DNA from: Acidimicrobiales bacterium
GTDB lineage: Bacteria > Actinomycetota > Acidimicrobiia > Acidimicrobiales > MedAcidi-G1
Length of the DNA: 64,000 nucleotides
NCBI GenBank assembly: GCA_030747595.1
Contig: JASLKK010000010.1
Location: forward strand, 46,061 to 110,060
Direction of reading: 5' to 3'
Below the pieces are notes generated by a model. It searched no databases and was not told the origin of the DNA. It saw nothing but the letters and a program-made list of their open reading frames with translations. This document shows, piece after piece, positions 17,165 through 25,404 of this stretch (the first letter of the stretch is position 1; the number at the start of each line of letters is the position of its first letter). The translations under genes and the position numbers were made by a program.

Positions 17165-18060
17165 CAGGACTCACCTCGCGGTGTGGATTCGGGTCGCACA
17201 CCGAGACTGACCGCGGTGGTCACACCGCTGGCCGGCCCATCCGCCACCTCGACCACCACCGGGTCGGACGGTCCTAGCCCGAGGTCGGCAGCGGCCGACA
17301 TGCGGCACATCACCAGCGACACCAAGCCGGTCGAGTCGACCAGCAGTCCGAGACCCCCCGGAGCCACCTCATCAAATGCGCTGACCCGCCGGGCGGGCAG
17401 CACCCGGTCAGCGATCCGGACCCGAAATCGGTCGACTGACGGGTCGCCAGCCAATTCGTCGAGATCCTCGGGGCCGGCGTTGAGCTGGACATTGCCGAAC
17501 CGGTCGATCCACCAAACCTCGGCGTGCAGGCCATCGGTCTCGACCGCGGCGGCCGAGACCACGGCGGGGAGTAGGCCGTTGGGATCAATCGATTCACCCA
17601 ACTCGTCGAGATCGACCCCGCAGGCCAGATGGGCGGCCACTGGTGCGAACACGTCTCGACCATCGAACGTCGTGCCCTGGGACGGAAGGTGCCAGGCGGG
17701 ATCGGTCAGCGAGACCGCCCGGTCGGCTCCACCCACCATGGCGACCGCTGGAGCCAGTAGTCCGTTGTCGGGCCCGACGAGGACCGACTGTCCACCACCC
17801 ACCTCGACGGCTATGCCTCGGCGGGTCGTACCCACACCGGGATCGACCACGGCCAGGACCACGCCGGGGCACAAGTACTGCGCACTGCGAGCCAGAGCTA
17901 GGCCACCGGCCCGCACGTCGTGGGGGGCGATTCCGTGGGTGACGTCCACGATCCGCACGTGGGGAGCCACCGAGGCCACCACCGAATGGACTACGCCGAC
18001 GAACTCGTCGTCGGTGCCGTAGTCCGAGAGGAAGGAAACGGTGTCGAGTCGCTGGCCCAT
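17164..18060 (-). CDS. S-adenosyl-L-methionine hydroxide adenosyltransferase (DUF62 family)
   Basis: Member of the family that hydrolyses SAM to adenosine and methionine and is related to fluorinase and chlorinase. Family blocks seen: FLSDYGTDDEFVGVV, DVTHGIAPHDVRAG, VDPGVGTTRRGIAVE, VGPDNGLLAPA and TFDGRDVFAPVAAHLA. The long halogenase-specific loop is not apparent, so plain hydrolase activity is expected. I start at ATG 18060, which has GGCGGGG just upstream, giving 298 residues; a GTG at 18081 overlapping proC is the alternative. It is followed by the coupled 29-residue peptide gene. Confidence 0.92.
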   Translation of the reverse strand: MGQRLDTVSFLSDYGTDDEFVGVVHSVVASVAPHVRIVDVTHGIAPHDVRAGGLALARSAQYLCPGVVLAVVDPGVGTTRRGIAVEVGGGQSVLVGPDNGLLAPAVAMVGGADRAVSLTDPAWHLPSQGTTFDGRDVFAPVAAHLACGVDLDELGESIDPNGLLPAVVSAAAVETDGLHAEVWWIDRFGNVQLNAGPEDLDELAGDPSVDRFRVRIADRVLPARRVSAFDEVAPGGLGLLVDSTGLVSLVMCRMSAAADLGLGPSDPVVVEVADGPASGVTTAVSLGVRPESTPRGES

Positions 18061-18073
18061 GGTCCCCGCCCGG

Positions 18074-18859
18074 TCAGGCACCCAGTTCTCGCGACCGGGC
18101 GGCCGCCGCGGCGACTACATCGGCCACTAGGTCCCGGAATCCGGCCGCCTCGAAGACGGCCAGGCCGGCAGCCGTGGTGCCCCCCTTGGAGGTGACGTTC
18201 TCCCGCAGGATGGCCGGCGGATCGTCAGAGGCCTTGAGCAGTGTGGCCGCCCCCAGCAGGGTCTGTTCGGTGAGGGTGACGGCCACGTCGGCGGGCAGGC
18301 CCTCGGCGATGCCGGCGGCCATGAGAGCCTCGGCCAGCAGGAAAACGTAGGCCGGACCCGAGCCCGACAGCCCGGTGACAGCGTCGATCAGGACCTCCTC
18401 GACCATCACCACCTCACCGACCGCGCCGAGGATTCCGGCCGCCCAGTCCAGGTCCGCGGGGGTCGCCGCGTTACCCCCGGCCACCGCGGCCGCGCCCTGG
18501 CCGACGAGGGACGGGGTATTGGGCATGACCCGTATGACGGGCACCCCACTGCCCAACGCCGCCTCCATGGCAGCCGTGGTGACACCGGCCGCAATGGACA
18601 GCACGCGGGGCACGCCCAATGCGGCTAGGCCAGCGCACACATCGGCTACCACATGAGGCTTGACGGCCACCAGGGTGTCGACCCCGGCAACGGCCGAATC
18701 ACCGACCGAGACGCCGGGCAGAACATCGGCCAGTACAACCCGGCGGTCACCGTCGGGCTCGACGACGTGGAGTTGGTCAGCTGCCGCCCAACCGTCGGCC
18801 ATCAGGCCACCCAGCAGGGCCTCGCCCATTTTCCCTCCGCCGATCACCTGAAGTCTCAT
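18074..18859 (-). CDS. proC: Pyrroline-5-carboxylate reductase
   Basis: Last step of proline synthesis, NAD(P)H-dependent. It begins MRLQVIGGGKMGEALLGGL, the Rossmann motif of the family, and carries the signature SGSGPAYVFLLAEALMAAGI with the C-terminal region LRENVTSKGGTTAAGL. I use the ATG at 18859 (261 residues) because the open frame upstream of it lacks homology. It is on the same strand as, and just before, the SAM hydroxide adenosyltransferase gene. Confidence 0.96.
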   Translation of the reverse strand: MRLQVIGGGKMGEALLGGLMADGWAAADQLHVVEPDGDRRVVLADVLPGVSVGDSAVAGVDTLVAVKPHVVADVCAGLAALGVPRVLSIAAGVTTAAMEAALGSGVPVIRVMPNTPSLVGQGAAAVAGGNAATPADLDWAAGILGAVGEVVMVEEVLIDAVTGLSGSGPAYVFLLAEALMAAGIAEGLPADVAVTLTEQTLLGAATLLKASDDPPAILRENVTSKGGTTAAGLAVFEAAGFRDLVADVVAAAAARSRELGA

Positions 18860-18901
18860 GATTCGGGGTTCACCAGCCAGTCCGTCAGCCACGGAGCGAA
18901 C

Positions 18902-20173
18902 CTATCCGTTTCCGTCATACGAGGACCTAGGTCCGCCGGACAACATCGGGCGGCCCGACGGCAGGATCCGGGATGAGGCGACGGCCACGGCAAGGCACCC
19001 GACGGTGATACCAGCCACCGTGAGGACGGTCTCAGTGGACCACAACCCAAGAGTCACCCCGACCAACAGTGGCCCGGTGGTCTGACCCACCCGGAGGCCC
19101 CCGACCCACAACGCCATCAGCACACCGCGGAGGTGCTCGGGTGCCTGCTCGGCCACGTGGTCCTGAAGGGTGGGGATGGTGAAGCCCTCGGCCAGCCCAT
19201 ACACGGCGGCCGCGGCGACCAGCAACCACAATGAGCCGAGGCCCATGGCCACGAAAGCGGCACCGAAGACCCCGAGGCCGGTGACCACTATGGCGCCCAC
19301 CGAGAGGCGGGCCCCGAACCAGGTCACGGTGAGTGCGGTGATCGTCGAGGTTACGGCGGGGACGGCGGCCACCAGCCCCCGCTGGGTGGGGCCGAGGCCG
19401 AACGCCTCGTCGAGGTGGATGGGGATGAGAGTCAGGAAGACGCCGAACATGATGAAGAAGATGAGGGACCCCAGCGCCATGGTGAGTGCGTTCACCGGGA
19501 TGGAAACCTCGGCTAACGCCATGCGAAGTTGACGACCCACCGGAACGCGTTGACCCACCCACGGATCCTCGAGGTGGCGGGCCACCAGGGCGCCGACCAG
19601 CAACGCCATGGCGTAGTAGCCGAAGTTCCACCGCCAACCGAACAGGTCGGTGGTGGCCCCGCCGAGGAACGGAAAGATGGCCAGAAAAGCGGTGATGACC
19701 GCCGAGTTCTGGCCCAGCAACTTGGCCCGGTCGCGCCCCGACCAGTGGTCGCTGATGAGGACGACGACCAGGTTGATGAGCCCGGCCGACCCGAGCCCCT
19801 GAGTGATCCGGATGGCCAGGAGCCATTCAAACGACGGGGCGAACCCTCCGAGGCTCCCGACGGTGCCAAACACGAGGAGGCACGGCACGAGGACGCGCTT
19901 TCGTCCGTACCGATCGGCCAGGAATCCGATAGCTGGTGCGGCCACGATGCCGGTGACGGTGCCAGCTGCGATGAGCATTCCCGCACGGGAGACTGGTTCG
20001 CCGAACGACTCGAGGATCTCCGGTGTAGAGCTCATGAGGACGGAGTTGTTGAGCAACGCCATCGCGGTGACCGAGAAGACAAGCAGCCGGGAGGGCCGCC
20101 GGCCAGCCGTTCCGGTGGGCCCATCGGCACCTGCACGCGTTGACGCCGGCGGTCGTGGCATCGGAGAACTCAC
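18902..20173 (-). CDS. MFS transporter
   Basis: Major facilitator superfamily permease with about 12 membrane helices over 423 residues. The loop 2-3 motif reads GFLADRYGRKRVLV, the hallmark of drug:H+ antiporter-type MFS. The substrate is unknown. The first 25 residues are hydrophilic and may be untranslated in part; the start is GTG 20173, with ATG 20161 as alternative. It lies 42 bp upstream of proC and has its own probable promoter. Confidence 0.88.
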   Translation of the reverse strand: MSSPMPRPPASTRAGADGPTGTAGRRPSRLLVFSVTAMALLNNSVLMSSTPEILESFGEPVSRAGMLIAAGTVTGIVAAPAIGFLADRYGRKRVLVPCLLVFGTVGSLGGFAPSFEWLLAIRITQGLGSAGLINLVVVLISDHWSGRDRAKLLGQNSAVITAFLAIFPFLGGATTDLFGWRWNFGYYAMALLVGALVARHLEDPWVGQRVPVGRQLRMALAEVSIPVNALTMALGSLIFFIMFGVFLTLIPIHLDEAFGLGPTQRGLVAAVPAVTSTITALTVTWFGARLSVGAIVVTGLGVFGAAFVAMGLGSLWLLVAAAAVYGLAEGFTIPTLQDHVAEQAPEHLRGVLMALWVGGLRVGQTTGPLLVGVTLGLWSTETVLTVAGITVGCLAVAVASSRILPSGRPMLSGGPRSSYDGNG

Positions 20174-20220
20174 TTTCCCGATCGAGCCCCGACGTACTGG
20201 GCGCCGGCTTCAGCGGGCAC

Positions 20221-20250
20221 GGTATATCCAAAGAAATGGAAAGTTAACAA
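20221..20250 (-). promoter_or_regulatory. Probable sigma70-type promoter of the MFS gene
   Basis: On the minus strand TTGTTA (20245-20250) and TATACC (20221-20226) are separated by 18 bp in an unusually AT-rich patch, about 50 bp upstream of the MFS start. Both hexamers match the consensus at four of six positions. Confidence 0.35.
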
Positions 20251-20280
20251 CAGTCACTACCGTTTGTTCCGCTTGGCGGC

Positions 20281-20754
20281 TCAGGCATCGAATCGGCTGG
20301 CGAAGCCGATCCGAAGGGCCGGCCGAAAACACCGCTCCACCGCCATCCACACGGTGCCGAGGATGCGGTCCAGATTGGTGTCGTCGACCGTGGCTGCCGG
20401 GATGGCTCCGACCAGGAATACTGCTTCCTCCTCGCCGATGCAGAACGTGGCTCCCACCAGGTTGCGGTTGCGTTTCAGCAGGTGGGCGTGGAAGTCGGCA
20501 TGGTTCTCCTCGGGCCCGGGCATCAAGTACGTCTCGTGGTGGAGCATCCGCTGGCGCAGTGACAGGCGGATGGTCGAGACGTCCTTCTCCTCGCCCTTGA
20601 TGCGGACGAACCAGCGGTGCTCGTGGGCGTCGACATCCAGATCACGCTCGACGCCGGCCAGCACCGGATTCTCGGCTAGGGCACGGGCCAGCCACCGGTC
20701 GATCACGAACTCCACGGCGGCGAGGTCGTCGGGCCCCAGCGGCTGATCAGACAT
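20281..20754 (-). CDS. YbjN-domain protein
   Basis: Small cytoplasmic protein of the YbjN (type III secretion chaperone-like) family, 157 residues, with the segments VIDRWLARALAENP and TFCIGEEEAVFLVGAIP. Actinobacteria commonly carry a YbjN gene directly beside mshA, as here (38 bp apart, same strand). Its biochemical role is not known; a chaperone-like or stress-linked function is usually suggested. Confidence 0.85.
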   Translation of the reverse strand: MSDQPLGPDDLAAVEFVIDRWLARALAENPVLAGVERDLDVDAHEHRWFVRIKGEEKDVSTIRLSLRQRMLHHETYLMPGPEENHADFHAHLLKRNRNLVGATFCIGEEEAVFLVGAIPAATVDDTNLDRILGTVWMAVERCFRPALRIGFASRFDA

Positions 20755-20792
20755 GTTCAGGGCCGAGTTCAGATATCGGAAGCGCCGACCGG

Positions 20793-22004
20793 TCAGGCGC
20801 AGTCCACGAGCGAACGGGACGAGACGTCGTCACAGATGCGTCGCAGACGGGCCGCGGTGGCCGACCAGGTGTAGGACCACGATCGTTCGGCGGCTGCGGA
20901 GGCCATCGAGGCTGCCAACGCCGGATCATTCAGGATCGACGCCACCCATGCCGCGTAATCAGCTGGATCGCGACCCTCGACCAGGTAGCCGGTCCGGCCG
21001 TGGTCAACCAACGTTCGCAGCCCACCCACGTCAGCGGCGACTACGGGCACTCCGCAGGCCGCCGCCTCCAACGCCACCAGGCCGAACGACTCGGACCGGC
21101 TGGGCATGACGACTACGTCAGCAGCCCGGTACCAGTAGGCGAGGCAGTGGTGGGGCTGCGGCGGGACGAACTGGACCCGGCCGACCAGACCGTGCATGTC
21201 GGCCAGTTCGTGCAGGCGCCGCTCCTCAGCCTCACCCTTGGCACCACTGGCACCGCCCACCACCACGAGGCGAGCATCTGAGCGGCCGAGCATGTCCAGA
21301 GCGCCGACGGCGACGTCAACACCCTTGAGTGGTTGGATACGGCCCGCGAACAGCATCACCGGACCATCACCGAGACCGGTGGCTCGACGGGCCACCGACT
21401 GGGACCCGGGCGTGAAGAAGGCGTGATCGACACCGGGGGGGACGACCTCGATGCGGGTCGGATCCGCTCCGTACAGGTCGACCAGTTGGCGACGTTCCTC
21501 GGGGCTGTTGGCCAACATCAGATCGGAACAGCCGACCACCGCCATCTCGGCCTCGATCCGGCGTCGGGGTTCCGGGTCACCGGTCTCAGCCTTCACCTGG
21601 GCCAGCGTGTGGAAGATGGTCAGGAGGGGCAGGCCCAACTCGTGCTTGAGTCGATGGCCCGACACCCCACTCAACCAGTAGTTGGCCAGCACACCGTCGT
21701 GCCCCGGGTGAGATGTCAGGTAGGACGCCACCCCATCGGTGAACTCGTCGACGACGCCCGGAAGGTCCTCTTTGGGGAGGTCGTGTGGACCGGCATCGAT
21801 GTGAACGACCCGGAAGCCCGGCTCGACGTCAACCACCGTTGGGGTGTGGTCGTCGGTTCGGCGGGTAAACACCGTGGACCCACCGCCGGCCTGGGACAGC
21901 GCGGAGGCCAGCTCGCGGACATAGACGTTCATGCCGCCACCGTCACCCGATCCGGGCTGGACGAGCGGCGAGGTGTGCATGGAGAGGACGGCCAAGCGAC
22001 GCAT
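20793..22004 (-). CDS. mshA: D-inositol-3-phosphate glycosyltransferase (mycothiol synthesis)
   Basis: GT4 glycosyltransferase that joins UDP-GlcNAc to 1L-myo-inositol-1-phosphate, the first step of mycothiol synthesis. Motifs: GDGGGMNVYVRELASAL near the N-terminus, FAGRIQPLKGVDVAVGA, and the donor-site EX7E segment PSRSESFGLVALEAAACG. Length 403 residues, normal for MshA. Mycothiol is limited to actinobacteria, so the gene supports the taxonomic call. It is placed 3 bp after the MoaD-like gene. Confidence 0.95.
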   Translation of the reverse strand: MRRLAVLSMHTSPLVQPGSGDGGGMNVYVRELASALSQAGGGSTVFTRRTDDHTPTVVDVEPGFRVVHIDAGPHDLPKEDLPGVVDEFTDGVASYLTSHPGHDGVLANYWLSGVSGHRLKHELGLPLLTIFHTLAQVKAETGDPEPRRRIEAEMAVVGCSDLMLANSPEERRQLVDLYGADPTRIEVVPPGVDHAFFTPGSQSVARRATGLGDGPVMLFAGRIQPLKGVDVAVGALDMLGRSDARLVVVGGASGAKGEAEERRLHELADMHGLVGRVQFVPPQPHHCLAYWYRAADVVVMPSRSESFGLVALEAAACGVPVVAADVGGLRTLVDHGRTGYLVEGRDPADYAAWVASILNDPALAASMASAAAERSWSYTWSATAARLRRICDDVSSRSLVDCA

Positions 22005-22007
22005 GAT

Positions 22008-22244
22008 TCAGCCCCCCGAAACGGGTGGCAGTAGGGCCACCTCGTCGTCGTCGTCCACCGGATCGGTAGCCATAGCGGCCTCGCCGTTCAACCACACCCG
22101 GCAGGTGGTGGCCACACCGGCGAACGCCTCACCGAACTTCTCGTCGGCCGCGGCGAGGACCTCGCCCACGGTGGATCCGGGGACGTGGACCTTCCCGGTG
22201 TCGGCAGCGACCCGGACCGAGGCAAAGAGGCGCAACACGGCCAT
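22008..22244 (-). CDS. MoaD/ThiS-family sulfur carrier protein
   Basis: A 78-residue ubiquitin-fold protein. It starts MAVLRLFASVRVAADTG and ends PPVSGG; the terminal Gly-Gly is the site that is adenylated and thiocarboxylated in sulfur carriers. It may serve molybdopterin synthesis or another thio-transfer pathway. It is immediately upstream of mshA, so a link to low-molecular-weight thiol chemistry is possible. No MoaE or MoeB-like partner is visible in this window. Confidence 0.88.
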   Translation of the reverse strand: MAVLRLFASVRVAADTGKVHVPGSTVGEVLAAADEKFGEAFAGVATTCRVWLNGEAAMATDPVDDDDEVALLPPVSGG

Positions 22245-22315
22245 CCGTCAAGTGTATGGATGACCTCCCCGGCCTCCCCATTCGGAGGACGGGGAGGCCG
22301 GTACGGTCGGTGGCC

Positions 22316-22921
22316 ATGCCCGCTGACCGGACGCCCGTCACCAGGCTGCTGGTGGTTCGCCACGGGCAGTCGGAATGGAACGCGGCGGGTCAATGGCAGG
22401 GCCGTGCCGACCCGCCACTGACCATGGAGGGCCAGCGCCAGGCAGCAGCCGCCGCCCGTGCGCTGGGGGCCTTCGATGCCGTGGTGTCCTCACCGTTGCT
22501 GCGGGCCGCTGAGACGGCGACCATCATTTCCGAGCACCTGGGCATAGGCCCGGTACTGGTCGAAACCGACCTCATGGAACGCGACGCCGGCGAGTGGCAG
22601 GGCCTGACCCGCGGGCAGATAGAGACGGACTGGCCCAGCTACCTCGAACAGGGAAAACGGCCACCGGGCTACGAACCCGACCAGGTAATGCTGGACCGGG
22701 TCATGGCCGCGCTGGATCGGGTGGTACAACAAGCCAGTGGCGGCGAGGTGCTAGTGGTGGCCCACGGCGGGGTCGTCTACTCGCTCGAAGAGGCCTGCGG
22801 GGAGCCCTGGCGGCGCATCCCGAACCTCGGTGCCCGATGGTTCGAGATTGCGGACGGACGCCTGAGCGTAGGACCACGAGTGGAACTCATCCCTGACGGA
22901 ACCCTGCCCGACGTGCTCTGA
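22316..22921 (+). CDS. Histidine phosphatase family protein (phosphoglycerate mutase-like)
   Basis: Member of the histidine phosphatase superfamily. The catalytic motif is VVRHGQSEWNAAGQWQGR near residue 15, with an acid in MERDAGEW and the second histidine in VVAHGGVVYS. The start ATG at 22316 gives 202 residues, the size of GpmB-like phosphatases rather than true dPGM (about 250). Substrate unknown. It diverges from the MoaD-like gene. Confidence 0.9.
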   Translation: MPADRTPVTRLLVVRHGQSEWNAAGQWQGRADPPLTMEGQRQAAAAARALGAFDAVVSSPLLRAAETATIISEHLGIGPVLVETDLMERDAGEWQGLTRGQIETDWPSYLEQGKRPPGYEPDQVMLDRVMAALDRVVQQASGGEVLVVAHGGVVYSLEEACGEPWRRIPNLGARWFEIADGRLSVGPRVELIPDGTLPDVL

Positions 22922-22926
22922 CCCGG

Positions 22927-22952
22927 CACCGGTACCAGCGCCGGTACCGGTG
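22927..22952. terminator. Hairpin between convergent genes
   Basis: A perfect 10-bp inverted repeat, CACCGGTACC and GGTACCGGTG, with a 6-nt loop lies between the stop codons of two convergent genes at 22921 and 22965. There is no T-run on either side, so this fits a T-less actinobacterial terminator that could act on both strands. Confidence 0.55.
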
Positions 22953-22964
22953 GAGGCGCTAGCC

Positions 22965-23186
22965 CTACTCGGATTCGTCGGTGTTTTCGGCGTGGCCTTC
23001 TTCAAGCTGGCCATCGGACAGCCTGGCCATCATGGCCTCGGCGCCCTCAAGGTCGCCGAAGTCGACCCGATCCATGACCGCCTCGATGGTGGCCAGATCG
23101 GACTCCAACACCTCAAGTTCGGCGTCATCAGTTTCGGGTGCCGGGCCGGCCGGAGGCACAACAGGAGCTATGTCGGGGTCGGTCAC
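22965..23186 (-). CDS. Small acidic protein of unknown function
   Basis: Function unknown. A 73-residue protein from GTG 23186 with a Pro-rich N-terminus and a very acidic helical core (ESDLATIEAVMDRVDFGDLE) and tail. The open frame extends further upstream, but that part is Arg/Pro-rich noise antisense to the YaaA-family gene. The start is only 23 bp from the divergent GTG start at 23210, so both transcripts are probably leaderless or nearly so. Confidence 0.6.
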   Translation of the reverse strand: MTDPDIAPVVPPAGPAPETDDAELEVLESDLATIEAVMDRVDFGDLEGAEAMMARLSDGQLEEGHAENTDESE

Positions 23187-23209
23187 GCGGGTGAGAGTAC
23201 CGTCGACCG

Positions 23210-24013
23210 GTGCCTGCCTCGCTGATCCTCCTCCCACCTTCCGAGGGCAAGGCCGCTGGTGGTGAGGGGCCCTCGTGGGACTCCGTCGACCAGTCGTTCT
23301 CCGATCTTGCCGGCCCCCGCCGTGAGGTGATCGCCGCCCTCGACAAGGCAATGCGCGGATCAGCCGAGGCTCGCTCAAAGCTTCTGGGGGTGAAGGCCGC
23401 GCGGGCCGACGAGGCCACCGCGGCCAATTTGGCGGTGGCTTCGTCGCCAACTATGGCAGCCATCGACCGCTACACCGGCGTGCTCTACGACGCGCTGGAG
23501 TATCCGTCGCTCCCAGCCAAGGTACGCCGGGGCGTGGACCGCCAAGTAGTGATCTTCAGTGGGCTCTGGGGGGTGGTACGTCCCACAGACCCGATTCCCA
23601 ACTACAAGTTGAAGATGGGTGCATCGCTCCCCGGCCTCGGGAAGCCGGCCCGATTCTGGAAGCCGCTGATCAGCGACGCGATGGCCGATGCGATGGCCGC
23701 ATCGCGAACGGACACGGTCTGGGACCTGCTGCCCAACGAGCACGCCGCGGCCTGGGATCCATCAGTCGCCGGTCGGCGTATTCGGGTGCGCTTCCTGGAC
23801 GACGTGATGAAGAACGGTAAGCGGACACTGGTGACGGTGTCGCACTGGAACAAGTTGCTGAAAGGAGCTCTGGTGTGCCACGTGGTCGAGCACGGGTTGG
23901 ATGACCCAGCCGGCCTGATCGACTTCGACCACCCCGAGGGCTACCGCTACGACCCGTCACTCACCACGACCACCGGTACCACCACCGACGTCGCCCTCGT
24001 CACCAAACGCTGA
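23210..24013 (+). CDS. YaaA family (DUF328) peroxide-stress protein
   Basis: Member of the YaaA family, whose E. coli representative lowers free iron during peroxide stress and binds DNA. The N-terminal LILLPPSEGKAAGG is diagnostic; other blocks are YTGVLYDALEY, GLWGVVRPTDPIPNYKLKMG and LPNEHAAAW. Length 267 residues from GTG 23210. It diverges from the small acidic protein gene and converges on the ALO-type oxidoreductase gene. Confidence 0.93.
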   Translation: MPASLILLPPSEGKAAGGEGPSWDSVDQSFSDLAGPRREVIAALDKAMRGSAEARSKLLGVKAARADEATAANLAVASSPTMAAIDRYTGVLYDALEYPSLPAKVRRGVDRQVVIFSGLWGVVRPTDPIPNYKLKMGASLPGLGKPARFWKPLISDAMADAMAASRTDTVWDLLPNEHAAAWDPSVAGRRIRVRFLDDVMKNGKRTLVTVSHWNKLLKGALVCHVVEHGLDDPAGLIDFDHPEGYRYDPSLTTTTGTTTDVALVTKR

Positions 24014-24050
24014 CTGTCAGACGCTGGCTGTCAGACACTGAAAGTCAGCG
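24008..24050. terminator. Inverted repeat at a convergent gene junction
   Basis: CGCTGACT (24008-24015) pairs with AGTCAGCG (24043-24050) around a loop that itself contains the direct repeat CTGTCAGAC twice. It straddles the stop codons of both converging genes, so it may end transcription from either side. No T-run is present. Confidence 0.3.
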
Positions 24051-25400
24051 GCCGAGGACGGTGGCGAGGTGGTCGTTGGTGAAGCGGCGTGTGGGGTCGA
24101 GGCGGTCCCGGGCCTCCTGGAATCGATCCCACTGCGGGTAGCGGCGAACCAACGTGGCTGCCGTCTGGAAGTGAAGCTTTCCCCAGTGGGGGCGCCCGGC
24201 ATAGTCGTCCATGATCGCCTCGACGCCCCGGAAGTACTGCTCGAACGGCGTCCCCCGGAACACGTGCACGGCAATGAAACAGGTGTCGCGCCCCTCGGCC
24301 GTCGACAGCGGCACATCGTCGCCGCCCAGGATGCGGAACTCGATCGGGAAGCTGATCGGCCGATCCAGCGTGTCAATCAGCGACCGCACCCGGCTGAACG
24401 CCTCGAGGCCGTGCTCGCGGGGCACCGCGTACTCCATTTCCAGGAACCGGACCCGCCGCTCGCTGGCGAACACCTCGTACGAGGTGGTCAGGTACTCGGC
24501 TCGCCCAACCTCGTCGAACACCAGGTTGTTGAGCCGTGGGATTGACGACGGGCGGAGCCGCCCCATGTGATTCAACGCTCCGAAGGCCACGTTCTCCAGC
24601 AACTCCTTGTTCTTGAAGCGCTTCCATCGGCGCCGAGCCGCATGGCCGATATTGCGGGCTGGTCGCGGCGCCTCAATGGTGCGTGTGTTGCGTTTCACCT
24701 GGGCCATCCCGGTGTGTGGCATCCAGAAGAACTCAGCGTGGTCGGTCTCCTCGGCCCAGCTGTCGAAGGCAGCCACCACGTCATCGACAGCCATGATCTC
24801 GTCGATGGCGTGCAGGTTGAAGGCCGGGACGCACTGCAGGGTGACTTCAGTGACCACCCCGAGCGCTCCGAGGCCTACCCGTGCCACATCACGCAGGTCG
24901 GGGTCGTGGTCATCATCAAGTACCACGACCGTGCCGTCGCCAGTGACCAGTCGTAGGCCGACCACCCCGGCGGCGATCGACTGGAATCCCAGCCCGGTTC
25001 CGTGAGTCGAGGTGGAGATGGCTCCGGCCACCGACTGGTAGGCGATGTCGCCCAGGTTGGGCATGGCCAGGCCACGGGCATCCAACTCCGGGTTGAGATC
25101 GCACAGGCGCATCCCGGCCCGCACGGTCACCCGTCCGGTGTCGTCGTCGACGGCCGCCACCCCGGTCAATTCGTCGAGGCTGACCAGCACGTCGTCGGTG
25201 CGGGCCACCGCAGTGAACGAATGGCCGGCCCCCACCACCCGGACCCGCAGGTCGTCGGCGACGGCCCGCCGCACCAGGTCGACCACCTCGGCCTCGGTGG
25301 TGGGCCGCTCGATCCGGGCTGGGTAGCTGCGCTGGTTGCCGGCCCAGTTGCGCCAAGAACCGTCGGGCCGAATACCCCCGCCAGCCTTCGAAGTGTTCAC
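24045..25400 (-). CDS. FAD-linked oxidoreductase, D-arabinono-1,4-lactone oxidase type
   Basis: Flavoenzyme of the vanillyl-alcohol-oxidase fold with an ALO C-terminal domain, acting on aldonolactones or alditols. The N-terminal FAD domain has VRVVGAGHSFTA, where the His commonly carries covalent FAD, and the C-terminal domain has HWGKLHFQ and RRFTNDHL. I start at GTG 25400 (451 residues), 4 bp after the stop of the preceding gene; the open frame continues upstream only as antisense noise. It forms an operon with the D-serine-dehydratase-like gene. The exact substrate is unknown. Confidence 0.88.
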   Translation of the reverse strand: MNTSKAGGGIRPDGSWRNWAGNQRSYPARIERPTTEAEVVDLVRRAVADDLRVRVVGAGHSFTAVARTDDVLVSLDELTGVAAVDDDTGRVTVRAGMRLCDLNPELDARGLAMPNLGDIAYQSVAGAISTSTHGTGLGFQSIAAGVVGLRLVTGDGTVVVLDDDHDPDLRDVARVGLGALGVVTEVTLQCVPAFNLHAIDEIMAVDDVVAAFDSWAEETDHAEFFWMPHTGMAQVKRNTRTIEAPRPARNIGHAARRRWKRFKNKELLENVAFGALNHMGRLRPSSIPRLNNLVFDEVGRAEYLTTSYEVFASERRVRFLEMEYAVPREHGLEAFSRVRSLIDTLDRPISFPIEFRILGGDDVPLSTAEGRDTCFIAVHVFRGTPFEQYFRGVEAIMDDYAGRPHWGKLHFQTAATLVRRYPQWDRFQEARDRLDPTRRFTNDHLATVLGR

Positions 25401-25404
25401 CGGC

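Noticed and set aside
17183..18022. Plus-strand open frame of 279 codons
   Set aside because: It is antisense to the SAM hydroxide adenosyltransferase gene, rich in Ser/Thr/Pro/Arg, and without any domain pattern.
17164..18060. SAM-dependent fluorinase or chlorinase
   Set aside because: The general family motifs match, but the extra loop typical of halogenases was not apparent and the surroundings do not suggest organohalogen synthesis; plain hydroxide adenosyltransferase is the safer call.
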